A model generated the notes under the pieces. That model ran no database searches. It was not told where the DNA came from and saw only the letters and a program-made list of their open reading frames with translations. A stretch of DNA of 64,000 nucleotides from Sinosporangium album (lineage in GTDB: Bacteria > Actinomycetota > Actinomycetes > Streptosporangiales > Streptosporangiaceae): assembly GCF_900100605.1 (NCBI RefSeq), contig NZ_FNCN01000001.1:186001-250000 (forward strand), in the 5' to 3' direction. Below are positions 43,781 to 52,371 of this stretch, one piece after another (the stretch's first letter is position 1; every line of letters begins with the position of its first letter). A program made the position numbers and the translations under genes.

Positions 43781-44356
43781 GTGGCCGTCAGCCGGGAGCA
43801 GATCATCCAGAAGGCGATCCGCCATCTGGGCCGCGACCCCGCCGCGCCCGTGGGCGAACTGGCCGCGGCCATCGGGGTGAGCAGAGCCACGATGCACCGC
43901 CACTTCGCGACGCGCGACGACCTGGTGAGGGTCCTCGGACAGCGCGCGCTTTCGAGCTGGGCCCGCATCCACCAGACCGCAGGGATCGCCGAAGCCGTCG
44001 CCGACGGCGGACGCGAGCGGATCGAGGAGGCGCTGCGGAGGCTGACCGAGGCCCTGGTGGCCGACGTCGAGTACTACGGCTTCGCCCTGACCAACTATCA
44101 GATGTCGGAGCTGCCCGGGCTCATCGAGCAGGTGGACACCCTCCTGGACGCCGAGCTCGCCTTCTACGAGGCGGCCCAGCGTGCCGGCATCCTCCGCGCC
44201 GACATGCCCGTGCGGTGGATCGGCCAGGCCATGGTCGGCCTTCTCGTCGCATGTAGGGAGGTGCTCCGCCACGGCGACATCGCGCGCAAGGACGCCGAGC
44301 GGCTGGTCATCGACAGCTTCCTGCAGGGCCACGCGGCACGACCGCACCACGCCTGA
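43781..44356 (+). CDS. TetR-family repressor of the downstream efflux pump
   Basis: 191 residues; VSREQIIQKAIRHLGRDPAAPVGELAAAIGVSRATMHRHFATRDDLVRVL is the helix-turn-helix, with HRHFATRDDL closely matching multidrug TetR repressors. The rest is helical ligand-binding sequence. GTG start behind AGGAG. It is followed after 44 bases by a 14-helix efflux gene on the same strand and preceded by a perfect palindrome, so it most likely represses both itself and the pump until a toxic ligand binds. Confidence 0.92.
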   Translation: MAVSREQIIQKAIRHLGRDPAAPVGELAAAIGVSRATMHRHFATRDDLVRVLGQRALSSWARIHQTAGIAEAVADGGRERIEEALRRLTEALVADVEYYGFALTNYQMSELPGLIEQVDTLLDAELAFYEAAQRAGILRADMPVRWIGQAMVGLLVACREVLRHGDIARKDAERLVIDSFLQGHAARPHHA

Positions 44357-44400
44357 CCCGCCCGCCGTACCACTGGACCAGCACAACACACGGGGAAACA

Positions 44401-45954
44401 TTGATCACGCACGCCCACAAGCCGGAACGTTCCATCCCTCCGCCGCACCCCAAACGCTGGGCCGGGCTCGCGGTCCTGTCCGTCAGCCTGCTGATCGTCG
44501 TGATGGACATGACCATCCTCAACGTGGCATTGCCCGCCATCACCGCCGATGTCCGGCCCGATTCGGTGCAGCTCCTGTGGATCGTCGACGTCTACTCGCT
44601 GGTGCTGTCCGGACTGCTGGTCACGGCCAGCGCCGTCGGCGACCGGTGGGGGCGCAAGCGGACGCTGCTCACAGGGTTCGCGATCTTCGGGCTGGTGTCG
44701 CTCGGCGTCCTGCTCGCCGCGAGCCCGGCCCACATCATCGCCCTGCGGGCGCTCCTCGGCATCGGCGGCGCCATGATCATGCCGTCGACACTCTCCATGA
44801 TCCGGACCCTGTTCACCGATCCGGGTGAGCGGGCCACCGCGCTCGGCGTGTGGGCGGCCATGGCGGCGGTCGGCAGCGCCCTCGGGCCGATCCTCGGCGG
44901 GCTCCTCCTGGAGTTCTTCACCTGGCAGTCGGCCTTCCTGGTCAACGTGCCGATCATGGTGGCCGCGATCGTCGCGGGGGTGCTCCTGCTGCCCGAGTCC
45001 AAGAACCCGAACCCCGGCCGCTGGGACGCCCTCGGCGCGCTGCTGTCGATCGCCGGCATGACCGCCCTGGTATACGCGATCAAACAGTTCGGCAAGGAGG
45101 GCCTGGCCGACCCCGGCGCGCTAATCTCCCTGGCCGTGGCCGCCGCGGCCCTCGGATGGTTCATCGCGCGCTGCCTGCACCGGCCCGACCCGCTGCTCGA
45201 CGTGAGGCTGTTCAAGGGGCCCGCCTTCTCGGCCGGCACGATAGCCGCGCTCTCCACGAGCATCGCCATGGCGGCGATGCTGCTGCTGATCGCCCAGTGG
45301 ATGCAGCTCGTCGAAGGCTATTCGGCGCTGGAGACCGGCGTACGGCTGCTGCCCACCGCCGTCGGCGCCGGCGTCATGTCCCCGCTCGCCCCGCGCCTGG
45401 CCGACCGCTTCGGGGCCCGTGCCGTACTCGCCGGGGGTCTTCTGGTCTCGGGCATCGGGTTCCTCGTCGTCTTCGCGGTGCCGACACCGCCCGGCTACCT
45501 CGCCGTCGCGGTGGCGCTCCTGCTGATCGGCTCCGGTATGGGGGCGCTGGCCATCGCGTCGGCCGTCATCATGTCGGGTGCGCCGCCGGAGAAGGCGGGC
45601 AGCGCGGCGGCCATCGAGGAGACGAGCTATGAGCTCGGCGGCACGTTCGGCGTCGCCGTACTCGGCAGCGTCGCGGCGGCGATCTACCGCGATCGGCTGC
45701 CGGTGCCGGACCTGGCCGAGCACGGCCTCCACGGCCCCGCCGCCGAGGCCGCCCGCGAGTCCCTCGCCGGCGCCATGGAGGCGGCCAGGTCCCTCGGCCC
45801 CGCCGCGTCCCGGCTCGTCGGTGAGGCGCAGGACGCCTTCTCCGCCTCCCTCGGCCTCTTCGGCCTGGTCGGCGCCCTGATCATGCTCCTGGCCGCCGCC
45901 GCCGTCTGGCTCCTCACCCCCCGCACCCTCGACCTCTCCGCCGGCCACCACTGA
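44401..45954 (+). CDS. MFS drug efflux transporter, DHA2 (EmrB/QacA) family
   Basis: 517 residues with about 14 hydrophobic segments. Helix 1 has the DHA2 motif MDMTILNVALPAI, GDRWGRKRTLLTG is the motif A loop, and ALGPILGGLLLEFFTW carries the antiporter motif C. Drug:proton antiport of cationic dyes, quaternary ammonium compounds or antibiotics is expected. The TTG start lies five bases after GGGG. Transcribed with the tetR gene just upstream. A very strong bidirectional hairpin follows. Confidence 0.93.
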   Translation: MITHAHKPERSIPPPHPKRWAGLAVLSVSLLIVVMDMTILNVALPAITADVRPDSVQLLWIVDVYSLVLSGLLVTASAVGDRWGRKRTLLTGFAIFGLVSLGVLLAASPAHIIALRALLGIGGAMIMPSTLSMIRTLFTDPGERATALGVWAAMAAVGSALGPILGGLLLEFFTWQSAFLVNVPIMVAAIVAGVLLLPESKNPNPGRWDALGALLSIAGMTALVYAIKQFGKEGLADPGALISLAVAAAALGWFIARCLHRPDPLLDVRLFKGPAFSAGTIAALSTSIAMAAMLLLIAQWMQLVEGYSALETGVRLLPTAVGAGVMSPLAPRLADRFGARAVLAGGLLVSGIGFLVVFAVPTPPGYLAVAVALLLIGSGMGALAIASAVIMSGAPPEKAGSAAAIEETSYELGGTFGVAVLGSVAAAIYRDRLPVPDLAEHGLHGPAAEAARESLAGAMEAARSLGPAASRLVGEAQDAFSASLGLFGLVGALIMLLAAAAVWLLTPRTLDLSAGHH

Positions 45955-45985
45955 CCCCGTCGCAGGGCGGTCGTGGGCGGGGGGC

Positions 45986-46026
45986 GGCCCGGTCGCGGGG
46001 AGAGCACCGTGCCCCGCGACCGGGCC
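45986..46026. terminator. Strong bidirectional terminator hairpin
   Basis: GGCCCGGTCGCGGGG and CCCCGCGACCGGGCC form a perfect 15-bp stem with an 11-base loop, midway between the convergent efflux and symporter genes. Confidence 0.9.
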
Positions 46027-46154
46027 TTCCAGGTCCGGCCCCCGGCGGACCTTCGGGAGAAGCTGATGGGATCGGGTGGAGGCCCGGCGGTTCCCCGGCG
46101 CCGGGCCTTCACCGTGGGCCTCGCCCTGGGCGGCAAGGCGCCCGGGGTCGGCCG

Positions 46155-47765
46155 TCAGTGGGCGCCGGCCTTTTCCGCGCCGGCGCCGGTGAGGGAGCGC
46201 ACCTCCATCTCGGCGAACTTGCCGGCGTCGCTTTCGCGGCTGAGCACGGTGCCGAGCCACCCGGCGAGGAAGCCGAGCGGGATCGAGACGATGCCGGGGT
46301 TCTGGAGGGGGAACCAGGCGAAGTCGGCCTCGGGGAAGAGGGCGGTGGGGCCGCCTGAGACCACCGGGGAGAAGGCGACCAGGATGACGGCCGACAGGAG
46401 GCCGCCGTAGATCGCGCTGACCGCCCCGGCGGTGTTGAAACGCTTCCAGAACAGGCTGTAGAGGATGGCCGGCAGGTTGCCGGAGGCGGCCACGGCGAAG
46501 GCCAGCGCCACGAGGAAGGCGACGTTGAGCTTCTGGGCGAAGATGCCGAGCACGATGGCGACGGCGCCGATGACGAAGGCCGAGATCCTCGCGACGGTGA
46601 TCTCTTCGCGTTCGGTGGCCTTGCCGCGTTTGATGACGTGGGCGTAGAGGTCGTGGGCGAAGCTGGAGCTGGAGGCGAGGGTGAGGCCGGCGACGACGGC
46701 GAGGATGGTGGCGAAGGCGACGGCCGCGATGACGGCGAGGAGTACGGTGCCGCCGACGTCGCCGAGGAGCTGGCGTCCGACGGCTTCGGCCAGTTGGGGC
46801 GCGGCGGTGTTGCCGGCGGCGTTCTCCGCGGCGATGGCCTTGCTGCCGACGAGGGCGGCGGCGCCGAAGCCGAGGACGAGGGTGAGCAGGTAGAACACCC
46901 CGATGATGCCGATGCCCCAAATGACGGACTTGCGGGCGTCCTTGGCGGTGGGGACGGTGTAGAAGCGGATGAGGATGTGCGGGAGCCCGGCGGTGCCGAG
47001 CACGAGGGCGAGGCCCAGGCTGATCAGATCGATCTTGCCTGCGAGGCCCTGGGCCTCGGTCCCGTATTTCAAGCCCGCGTTCAGGAACGCGTCGCCCTGG
47101 CCGCTCTGAGCGGCGGCCTGGCCGAGGAGGGCGGAGAGGTTGAAGCCGAACTGCCCGAGTACCAGCAGGGTCACGAGGGTCGCGCCGCCCATGAGCAGGA
47201 CGGCCTTGACGATCTGCACCCACGTGGTGCCCTTCATGCCGCCGACGACCACGTAGACGATCATCAGGAGGCCGACGCCGACGATGGTGAGCGCCTTGCC
47301 CGTCTCGGAGGTGATGCCGAGCAGGAGGCCGACGAGGGCTCCCGCCCCGACCATCTGGGCGAGCAGGTAAAAGATGCTGACGGTGATCGTGGAGACCCCG
47401 GCCGCGGTGCGGACCGGACGCGGGCTCATCCGGAACGCCAGGACGTCGGCCATCGTGTATTTACCGGAGTTGCGCATCAGCTCGGCGACGAGCAGCAGCG
47501 CGACGAGCCAGGCGACGAGGAAGCCGATCGAATAGAGGAAACCGTCATACCCAGACAGGGCGATGATGCCGGCGATGCCGAGGAAGGACGCCGCGGACAT
47601 GTAGTCGCCGCCGATGGCGAGGCCGTTCTGCACGCCGGTGAAGGAACGCCCGCCGGCGTAGTAGTCGGCGGCGTCCTTGGTGTTGCGGCTGGCCCAGAAG
47701 GTGATGGCGAGCGTGCCCACCACGAACAGCAGGAAGAGGATCGTCGACAGGGTCTCGTGGCTCAT
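46155..47765 (-). CDS. actP: Cation/acetate symporter, ActP type
   Basis: Sodium:solute symporter family, about 13 membrane helices in 536 residues. NTKDAADYYAGGRSFTGVQNGLAIGGDYMSAASFLGIAG is the diagnostic N-terminal region of ActP acetate permeases, and LGTAGLPHILIRFYTVP follows in the middle. The ATG overlaps the stop of the DUF485 gene (ATGA), the classic yjcH-actP arrangement. It imports acetate or short carboxylates. A CRP-type site lies upstream of the operon. Confidence 0.92.
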   Translation of the reverse strand: MSHETLSTILFLLFVVGTLAITFWASRNTKDAADYYAGGRSFTGVQNGLAIGGDYMSAASFLGIAGIIALSGYDGFLYSIGFLVAWLVALLLVAELMRNSGKYTMADVLAFRMSPRPVRTAAGVSTITVSIFYLLAQMVGAGALVGLLLGITSETGKALTIVGVGLLMIVYVVVGGMKGTTWVQIVKAVLLMGGATLVTLLVLGQFGFNLSALLGQAAAQSGQGDAFLNAGLKYGTEAQGLAGKIDLISLGLALVLGTAGLPHILIRFYTVPTAKDARKSVIWGIGIIGVFYLLTLVLGFGAAALVGSKAIAAENAAGNTAAPQLAEAVGRQLLGDVGGTVLLAVIAAVAFATILAVVAGLTLASSSSFAHDLYAHVIKRGKATEREEITVARISAFVIGAVAIVLGIFAQKLNVAFLVALAFAVAASGNLPAILYSLFWKRFNTAGAVSAIYGGLLSAVILVAFSPVVSGGPTALFPEADFAWFPLQNPGIVSIPLGFLAGWLGTVLSRESDAGKFAEMEVRSLTGAGAEKAGAH

Positions 47766-48091
47766 CCGATCCGCCCTTCCACGTGCTCCCTGAGGCTGTC
47801 GGCGAGCGGGTCGAGCTTTCTCTCGGCGTGCCGGGAGTAGGCCCACGCGATCCAGAAGGTGGAGACGAACTGGAGCACGCCGATGACGAGGGCCACGTTG
47901 ATGTTGCCGAGCAGTTTGACTCCCATGAAGTCACGGGCGAAACCCGACAACACGACATAAAGGAGATACCACCCAAGGAAGGCCGCGGTCATGGGGAAGG
48001 CCCACGACCGGAACCGCCTTTTCAGCTCTTGGAAATCCTCACTCCGGTGCACCTCTTCATAGACGGATATGTCGTGTTGCCTCGTGGTCAC
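47762..48091 (-). CDS. DUF485 membrane protein, YjcH-like partner of ActP
   Basis: 109 residues with two membrane helices (FPMTAAFLGWYLLYVVLSGF and VALVIGVLQFVSTFWIAWAYS), the DUF485 pattern. The start is GTG seven bases after GGAGGG. DUF485 proteins are nearly always encoded just upstream of acetate/solute symporters, and the 4-base overlap with actP indicates stoichiometric expression. Its exact role, perhaps assembly or regulation of the permease, is unknown. Confidence 0.9.
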   Translation of the reverse strand: MTTRQHDISVYEEVHRSEDFQELKRRFRSWAFPMTAAFLGWYLLYVVLSGFARDFMGVKLLGNINVALVIGVLQFVSTFWIAWAYSRHAERKLDPLADSLREHVEGRIG

Positions 48092-48215
48092 CGATGGACC
48101 CTCCTCGTGCGCATGAGCCCCTCCCGTCCCGCCTCGGCCGCGTGGCCGGCGGCCGGTCCGTCCGCTGCAACTGCCGTACAGCACGACCGTTCGGGGAGAT
48201 GAAAAAGGCTCAAAA

Positions 48216-48229
48216 GTGATGCCGATCAC
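48216..48229. promoter_or_regulatory. CRP-type binding site upstream of the acetate permease operon
   Basis: GTGATGCCGATCAC matches the GTGA-N6-TCAC core bound by Crp/GlxR regulators of actinobacteria and lies 125 bases before the DUF485 start. The surrounding 301-base intergenic region (48092-48392), upstream of DUF485-actP and beyond the stop of the second symporter gene, holds no gene. Confidence 0.6.
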
Positions 48230-48392
48230 GCTCAACGTAAGAGGCGACGCTAGCGGTTTTGCAGACCCACGCGCGGGTGCATCGGCGAGTCGGCACAACG
48301 CCGCGACCAGTTGATATGTCTTTGCGGTAAAAGGTCGTCTGCCTGCGCCAAGCGGTCACACGAGGCCCGTTGCCCCGCTCCAAGGCAGGCCC

Positions 48393-49901
48393 TCAGGTGC
48401 GGCGGGGCCGCCAGTCGCCGCGGTCGACGTCCAGTGTCTCAGGGGTGTGCAGCCGCACCATGATCCGGGCCACCCCCGGCGGAACCCGGGCGGGCGTCAG
48501 CAGGGAGACGCCGACCATGGCCATGAAGGCGACGGGGACGGTCCAGGCGGCCGGCTGGGCCAGCAGCGCGCCGAGCAGCCCCTCGTACGGCCCGCCGACG
48601 ATCGTGGCGATCACCGCCGCGGACGCCAGGCCGCCGCCGCACACGAGCCCGGCCATGGCGCCGGCATCGGTGAGCCGCCGCCACCAGATGCCGAGTACCA
48701 GCAGCGGGCAGAACGACGAGGCCGCGACGGCGAACGCCAGCCCGACGACGTCGGCCACCGGCAGCGACCGCGCCGACAGGGCCAGGCCGAGCGGCACGAG
48801 GACCGCCAGGACGGCGGCCACGCGGAACGAGCGCACTCCCCCGCGCAGCAGGTCCTGCCCGATCACCCCGGCGACCGAGACGGTCAGCCCCGAGCACGTG
48901 GACAGGAACGCCGCGAAGGCCCCCGCGGTGACGAGGGCGGTGAGCAGCTCGCCGAGGGTGCCGCCGACGAGGCGGCCGGGAAGGGTGAGCACGACCGCGT
49001 CGGTGCGCCCCCCGGCGGCCAGGTCCCCGGCGTAGATCCGCCCGAGCGCGCCGTAGATCGCGGGAAGCAGGTAGAACGCGCCGAGCAGCACGAGCACCAC
49101 CAGGGTGGTACGGCGGGCGGCCCTGCCGTCGGGGTTGGTGTAGAAGCGGACGAGCACATGGGGCAACCCCATCGTGCCGAGGAACGTGGCGAGGATGAGC
49201 GAATACGTGGAGTAGACGCCGTAGTCGCGCTCCCCGGCGAGCGGCACGGCCCAGGTGGCGAGGTCCTCCGGCGTGAGCCCGGGGGCGCCGTCGCGCCGCC
49301 ACGCCGCCAGCAGGAAGATCACGGGAGCGGCCAGCGCGGTCAGCTTCAGCCAGTATTGGAACGCCTGGACGAAGGTGATGGACCGCATACCGCCCGACAG
49401 CACATTGACGACGACCACGACGGCCACGAGCAGCGCCCCGGCCCACACCGGGGCGCCGGTGACCGTGCGCAGCACCAGCCCGGCGCTCTGGAACTGCGGC
49501 ATCAGGTAGAGCCATCCGATGAGCACGACCAGGACGCCGGCGGTCCGCCGTACGACCATCGAGGCGAGGCGCGCCTCGGCGAAGTCGGGCAGGGTGTAGG
49601 CCCCCGAGCGGCGCAGCGGCGCGGAGATCAGCACGAGCAGCACGAGGTATCCGCCGGTCCAGCCGACGGGCAGCCACAGCATGTCGGCCCCGTAGGCGAG
49701 GATCAGCCCGGCGATGCCGAGGAAGGACGCCGCCGACAGATACTCGCCGCCGATGGCCGAGGCGTTCCACAGCGGCGAGACGGTGCGGGAGGCCACGTAG
49801 AAGTCGGAGGTCGTGCGCGAGACGCGCAGCCCGAACACCCCGATGAGCAGGGCGGCCGACACGACCGCGACGACCGCGCCCATCTGGAGGGCGGGGTTCA
49901 C
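48393..49901 (-). CDS. Sodium:solute symporter family protein
   Basis: 502 residues, about 13 membrane helices, related to but diverged from the neighbouring ActP: SRTTSDFYVASRTVSPLWNASAIGGEYLSAASFLGIAGLIL and LGTMGLPHVLVRFYTNPDG. Probably imports a carboxylate or other small organic solute. The GTG start overlaps the stop of the preceding DUF485-like gene (GTGA). Together with the LytTR regulator upstream it forms a regulator-DUF485-symporter operon. Confidence 0.9.
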   Translation of the reverse strand: MNPALQMGAVVAVVSAALLIGVFGLRVSRTTSDFYVASRTVSPLWNASAIGGEYLSAASFLGIAGLILAYGADMLWLPVGWTGGYLVLLVLISAPLRRSGAYTLPDFAEARLASMVVRRTAGVLVVLIGWLYLMPQFQSAGLVLRTVTGAPVWAGALLVAVVVVVNVLSGGMRSITFVQAFQYWLKLTALAAPVIFLLAAWRRDGAPGLTPEDLATWAVPLAGERDYGVYSTYSLILATFLGTMGLPHVLVRFYTNPDGRAARRTTLVVLVLLGAFYLLPAIYGALGRIYAGDLAAGGRTDAVVLTLPGRLVGGTLGELLTALVTAGAFAAFLSTCSGLTVSVAGVIGQDLLRGGVRSFRVAAVLAVLVPLGLALSARSLPVADVVGLAFAVAASSFCPLLVLGIWWRRLTDAGAMAGLVCGGGLASAAVIATIVGGPYEGLLGALLAQPAAWTVPVAFMAMVGVSLLTPARVPPGVARIMVRLHTPETLDVDRGDWRPRRT

Positions 49902-50242
49902 CTACGGTCCACGAGTTCGGCGAAACGCCGTTCGTTGCGCTCGGCGTACCGCACGTAGAGGGCGGCACCACCCACGAAAGCCGGATAGGTCAGCCCGGCG
50001 AGCACGATCCAGGGCAGCGGCACCCCGAGGACGGCGACGCCGGACAGGCCGGGCGCGAGGAGGAACAGCAGCGGCAGCCCGCCCACGAAGCACACCAGCA
50101 CGGTGCACACCAGCAGCGCGAGGCGGAGCTGGGTGCGCACCAGGGAGCGCATGTAGACCTCGCCGAGGCGGGTCTGCTCGTCGATCTCCCTCGTCACGGG
50201 ATAGCGCGGCGGGCGCGCGGCCGAGGTGCGCGGGCTGGTCAC
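49898..50242 (-). CDS. DUF485-like small membrane protein
   Basis: 114 residues. A basic cytoplasmic N-terminus is followed by two membrane helices (LALLVCTVLVCFVGGLPLLFLLAPGL and IVLAGLTYPAFVGGAALYV) and a charged tail YAERNERRFAELVDRR. It occupies the same place relative to its symporter as the DUF485 gene next to actP and has the same layout, although the sequence is diverged. GTG start 26 bases after the response-regulator stop. Confidence 0.8.
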   Translation of the reverse strand: MTSPRTSAARPPRYPVTREIDEQTRLGEVYMRSLVRTQLRLALLVCTVLVCFVGGLPLLFLLAPGLSGVAVLGVPLPWIVLAGLTYPAFVGGAALYVRYAERNERRFAELVDRR

Positions 50243-50268
50243 GACGACCCGGCGGGGCCGTTCCGGCC

Positions 50269-51021
50269 TCAATCCGGCCTGCCCTTGCGGGCGCGGCGCA
50301 CGAGCAGGTCGCGCAGTTCGCGGGTGTGGCGGCGGCTGACCGGGATCTCGGTGCCTCCCACGCGCACGGTGCAGCGGCCCGAGCCGAGGCGCAGTTCCTC
50401 GATGTGTTTGACGGCGACGAGGTGGCTGCGGTGGACGCGCACGAACCCGGCCGCCGCCCACCGCTCCTCCAGGGTGGCCAGGGAGATGCGCACCAGGTGG
50501 CTGGCGCCCTGGGTGTGCAGCCGCGCATAGTCGCCCTGGGCCTCGACGTAGACCACGTCGGAGCTGGACACGAACCTGGTCACGCCGCCGAGTTCGACGG
50601 GGATGGTGTCGGGCTGGGAGCGGGCGGGCTCGGGGGCCGCGACGGCGGCGGCGACGCGGCGTACGGCTTCGGCCAGCCGTTCGGCGCGTACCGGTTTGAG
50701 GAGGTAGTCCTCGGCTTTGATCTCGAAGGCGTCGACCGCGTGCTCCTCGTAGGCGGTGACGAAGACGACCTTGGGCGGACTGGCGAACTGGGACAGGAGG
50801 CGGCCCAGCACCACGCCGTCGAGGCCGCGCATGCGGATGTCGAGGAACGCCGCGTCGATCGGCCTGCCCTCGGCGATGGCCCGGTCCAGCAGGCGCAGGG
50901 CGGCGGCCCCGTCGCGGGCGGTGGCGACCTCGTCGACGCGGGGATCGGCGCGCAGCAGGTAGGCCAGGTCCTCCAGGGCGGGGAGTTCGTCGTCCACCGC
51001 GAGGACGCGCAGGCCGGTCAC
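50269..51021 (-). CDS. LytTR-family response regulator
   Basis: 250 residues. The receiver domain (LRVLAVDDELPALEDLAYLL, phospho-acceptor Asp in AAFLDIRMRGLDG, Lys in DYLLKPVRAERL) is followed by a LytTR DNA-binding domain (VVYVEAQGDYARLHT, FVRVHRSHLVAVKHIEEL, VSRRHTREL). The GTG start follows GAGAGGTGGGATC. LytTR regulators pair with LytS-type kinases; the only one in the window lies 7 kb away on the same strand. Likely activates the downstream DUF485/symporter genes in response to an external carboxylate or pyruvate-like signal; this is inference from related systems. Confidence 0.92.
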   Translation of the reverse strand: MTGLRVLAVDDELPALEDLAYLLRADPRVDEVATARDGAAALRLLDRAIAEGRPIDAAFLDIRMRGLDGVVLGRLLSQFASPPKVVFVTAYEEHAVDAFEIKAEDYLLKPVRAERLAEAVRRVAAAVAAPEPARSQPDTIPVELGGVTRFVSSSDVVYVEAQGDYARLHTQGASHLVRISLATLEERWAAAGFVRVHRSHLVAVKHIEELRLGSGRCTVRVGGTEIPVSRRHTRELRDLLVRRARKGRPD

Positions 51022-51204
51022 GATCCCACCTCTCAACACTCACAGATTTCCATAGAGCGTGATGAACCCGACATCAGAAGTCAACGGGTCGGCAGGGTCC
51101 GTGAGCATGACGTCATCGAGCCGATACACGGCACTCGCCGTACGGTAAAAATACGCTGTTTCATCCCCTTGTTGCGAGATCTAAGAGGGATAGACCGATA
51201 AAGC

Positions 51205-51220
51205 ATGTGTATATGCACAT
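51205..51220. promoter_or_regulatory. Palindrome ATGTG-TATATG-CACAT before the sigma-factor gene
   Basis: A 5-bp inverted repeat with a six-base AT-rich centre, 30 bases upstream of the ECF sigma start, in an otherwise AT-rich stretch of this 229-base divergent region. It could be a regulator site or overlap the promoter. It does not fit the GTGA-N6-TCAC CRP core. Confidence 0.4.
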
Positions 51221-51250
51221 TTGCTGGCCGGTGCGGGGAAGGTAGCAATC

Positions 51251-51907
51251 GTGGGGACTTACCTGGGTGAACCGCCGCCGGACGACGTCGTGGTCGAGGC
51301 CCTCCGGGCGGGGGACGAAACCGTGTTCGCACAGCTCCTCGATCTCTGGACACCCGGCATGCTCAGATTGGCACGCTCCTACCTGTCCACCCGCGACTCG
51401 GCCGAGGAGGTCGTCCAGGACACCTGGCTCGCCGTCATCGGGAACATCGACGGCTTCCAGCGCCGCTCCTCGGTCAAAACATGGGTTTACCGCATCCTCA
51501 TCAACACCGCGAAAAAACGACAGGCACGCGAGAGCCGTACCATCCCGTGGAGCAGCGCCTTCAACGGCGACCAGCCCGAGGGTGCGGCGACCGACCCCTC
51601 GCGCTTCCGGCGCGGCACGGATCTGCGGTCGGGAGGATGGAAGGAGCTGCCCGCGCTGTGGCCGACCCCCGAGGGCGAGGCCCTGGCGGCGGAGGCGCGC
51701 GACCGCCTCGCGACCGCGCTGGCCGGGCTCCCGCCGAGGCAGCGCACCGTGATCACGCTCCGGGACGTCGAGGGGCACACGTCCGAGGAGGTGTGCGAGA
51801 TCCTGGAGATCTCGGCGGCGAACCAGCGGGTCCTGCTCCACCGCGCACGCGCGTCGGTACGGGGCGTCATGGAGGACTACTTCGAGGCGGCCTCCCGTTC
51901 GATTTAG
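51251..51907 (+). CDS. ECF-type RNA polymerase sigma factor
   Basis: 218 residues. Region 2 reads AQLLDLWTPGMLRLARSYLSTRDSAEEVVQDTWLAVIGNIDGFQRRSSVKTWVYRILINTAKK, and region 4 is ALAGLPPRQRTVITLRDVEGHTSEEVCEILEISAANQRVLLHRARASVR. GTG start behind GGGGAAGG. Followed after 63 bases by a zinc-binding anti-sigma gene and then by the ergothioneine genes, all on the plus strand. It may direct transcription of its own operon and of egt genes under oxidative stress; this is inferred from position and from the anti-sigma type. Confidence 0.92.
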   Translation: MGTYLGEPPPDDVVVEALRAGDETVFAQLLDLWTPGMLRLARSYLSTRDSAEEVVQDTWLAVIGNIDGFQRRSSVKTWVYRILINTAKKRQARESRTIPWSSAFNGDQPEGAATDPSRFRRGTDLRSGGWKELPALWPTPEGEALAAEARDRLATALAGLPPRQRTVITLRDVEGHTSEEVCEILEISAANQRVLLHRARASVRGVMEDYFEAASRSI

Positions 51908-51970
51908 GACAGAAAAGTAGTACATAAGGGTTGAACCAACCGTCCGTGAGAGGGTGAGGCGATCACAATC

Positions 51971-52315
51971 GTGAAGCGGTTCAGTTGCGACGAGGCGGTG
52001 GAACTGACCACCGCCTACCTGGAGAACGCGCTCGGCCCAACGGCGCGGAGCCGCTTTGAGAGCCACCTGGCGGCCTGCGAAGGCTGCGAGCGCCATCTGC
52101 GGCAGATCAAGACCACGATCGGACTGCTCGGCGGCCTCACGGTCGAACAGTCCGGGCAGGCCGGGCAGTCCGAACAGGCCGAGCAGCACGGCCCGCTCGG
52201 CCCACACGGCGCCTTCCCGCCCGACGGCGACCGCCTCCCCACCGACATGCGCGCACGCCTGCTGAAGGCGTTCCGCGAACGCAGGACATCGGCCGAACCG
52301 CGAACTCCTCTGTAA
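51971..52315 (+). CDS. Zinc-binding anti-sigma factor (ZAS family)
   Basis: 114 residues. The ZAS motif H-x3-C-x2-C is clear in ESHLAACEGCERHL, with CDEAVELTTAYLENAL before it, the usual anti-sigma helix. No membrane helix, so a soluble, RsrA-like protein that could release the sigma factor when its zinc-cysteine site is oxidised. A Gln/Gly/Pro-rich linker and basic C-terminal helix follow. GTG start. It should bind the product of the gene just upstream. Confidence 0.9.
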   Translation: MKRFSCDEAVELTTAYLENALGPTARSRFESHLAACEGCERHLRQIKTTIGLLGGLTVEQSGQAGQSEQAEQHGPLGPHGAFPPDGDRLPTDMRARLLKAFRERRTSAEPRTPL

Positions 52316-52371
52316 CGCCCCGCCGCCTCACGGGTCTGTAGTCCCGAGGGCATCCGGCGGAAGGGGACGCG

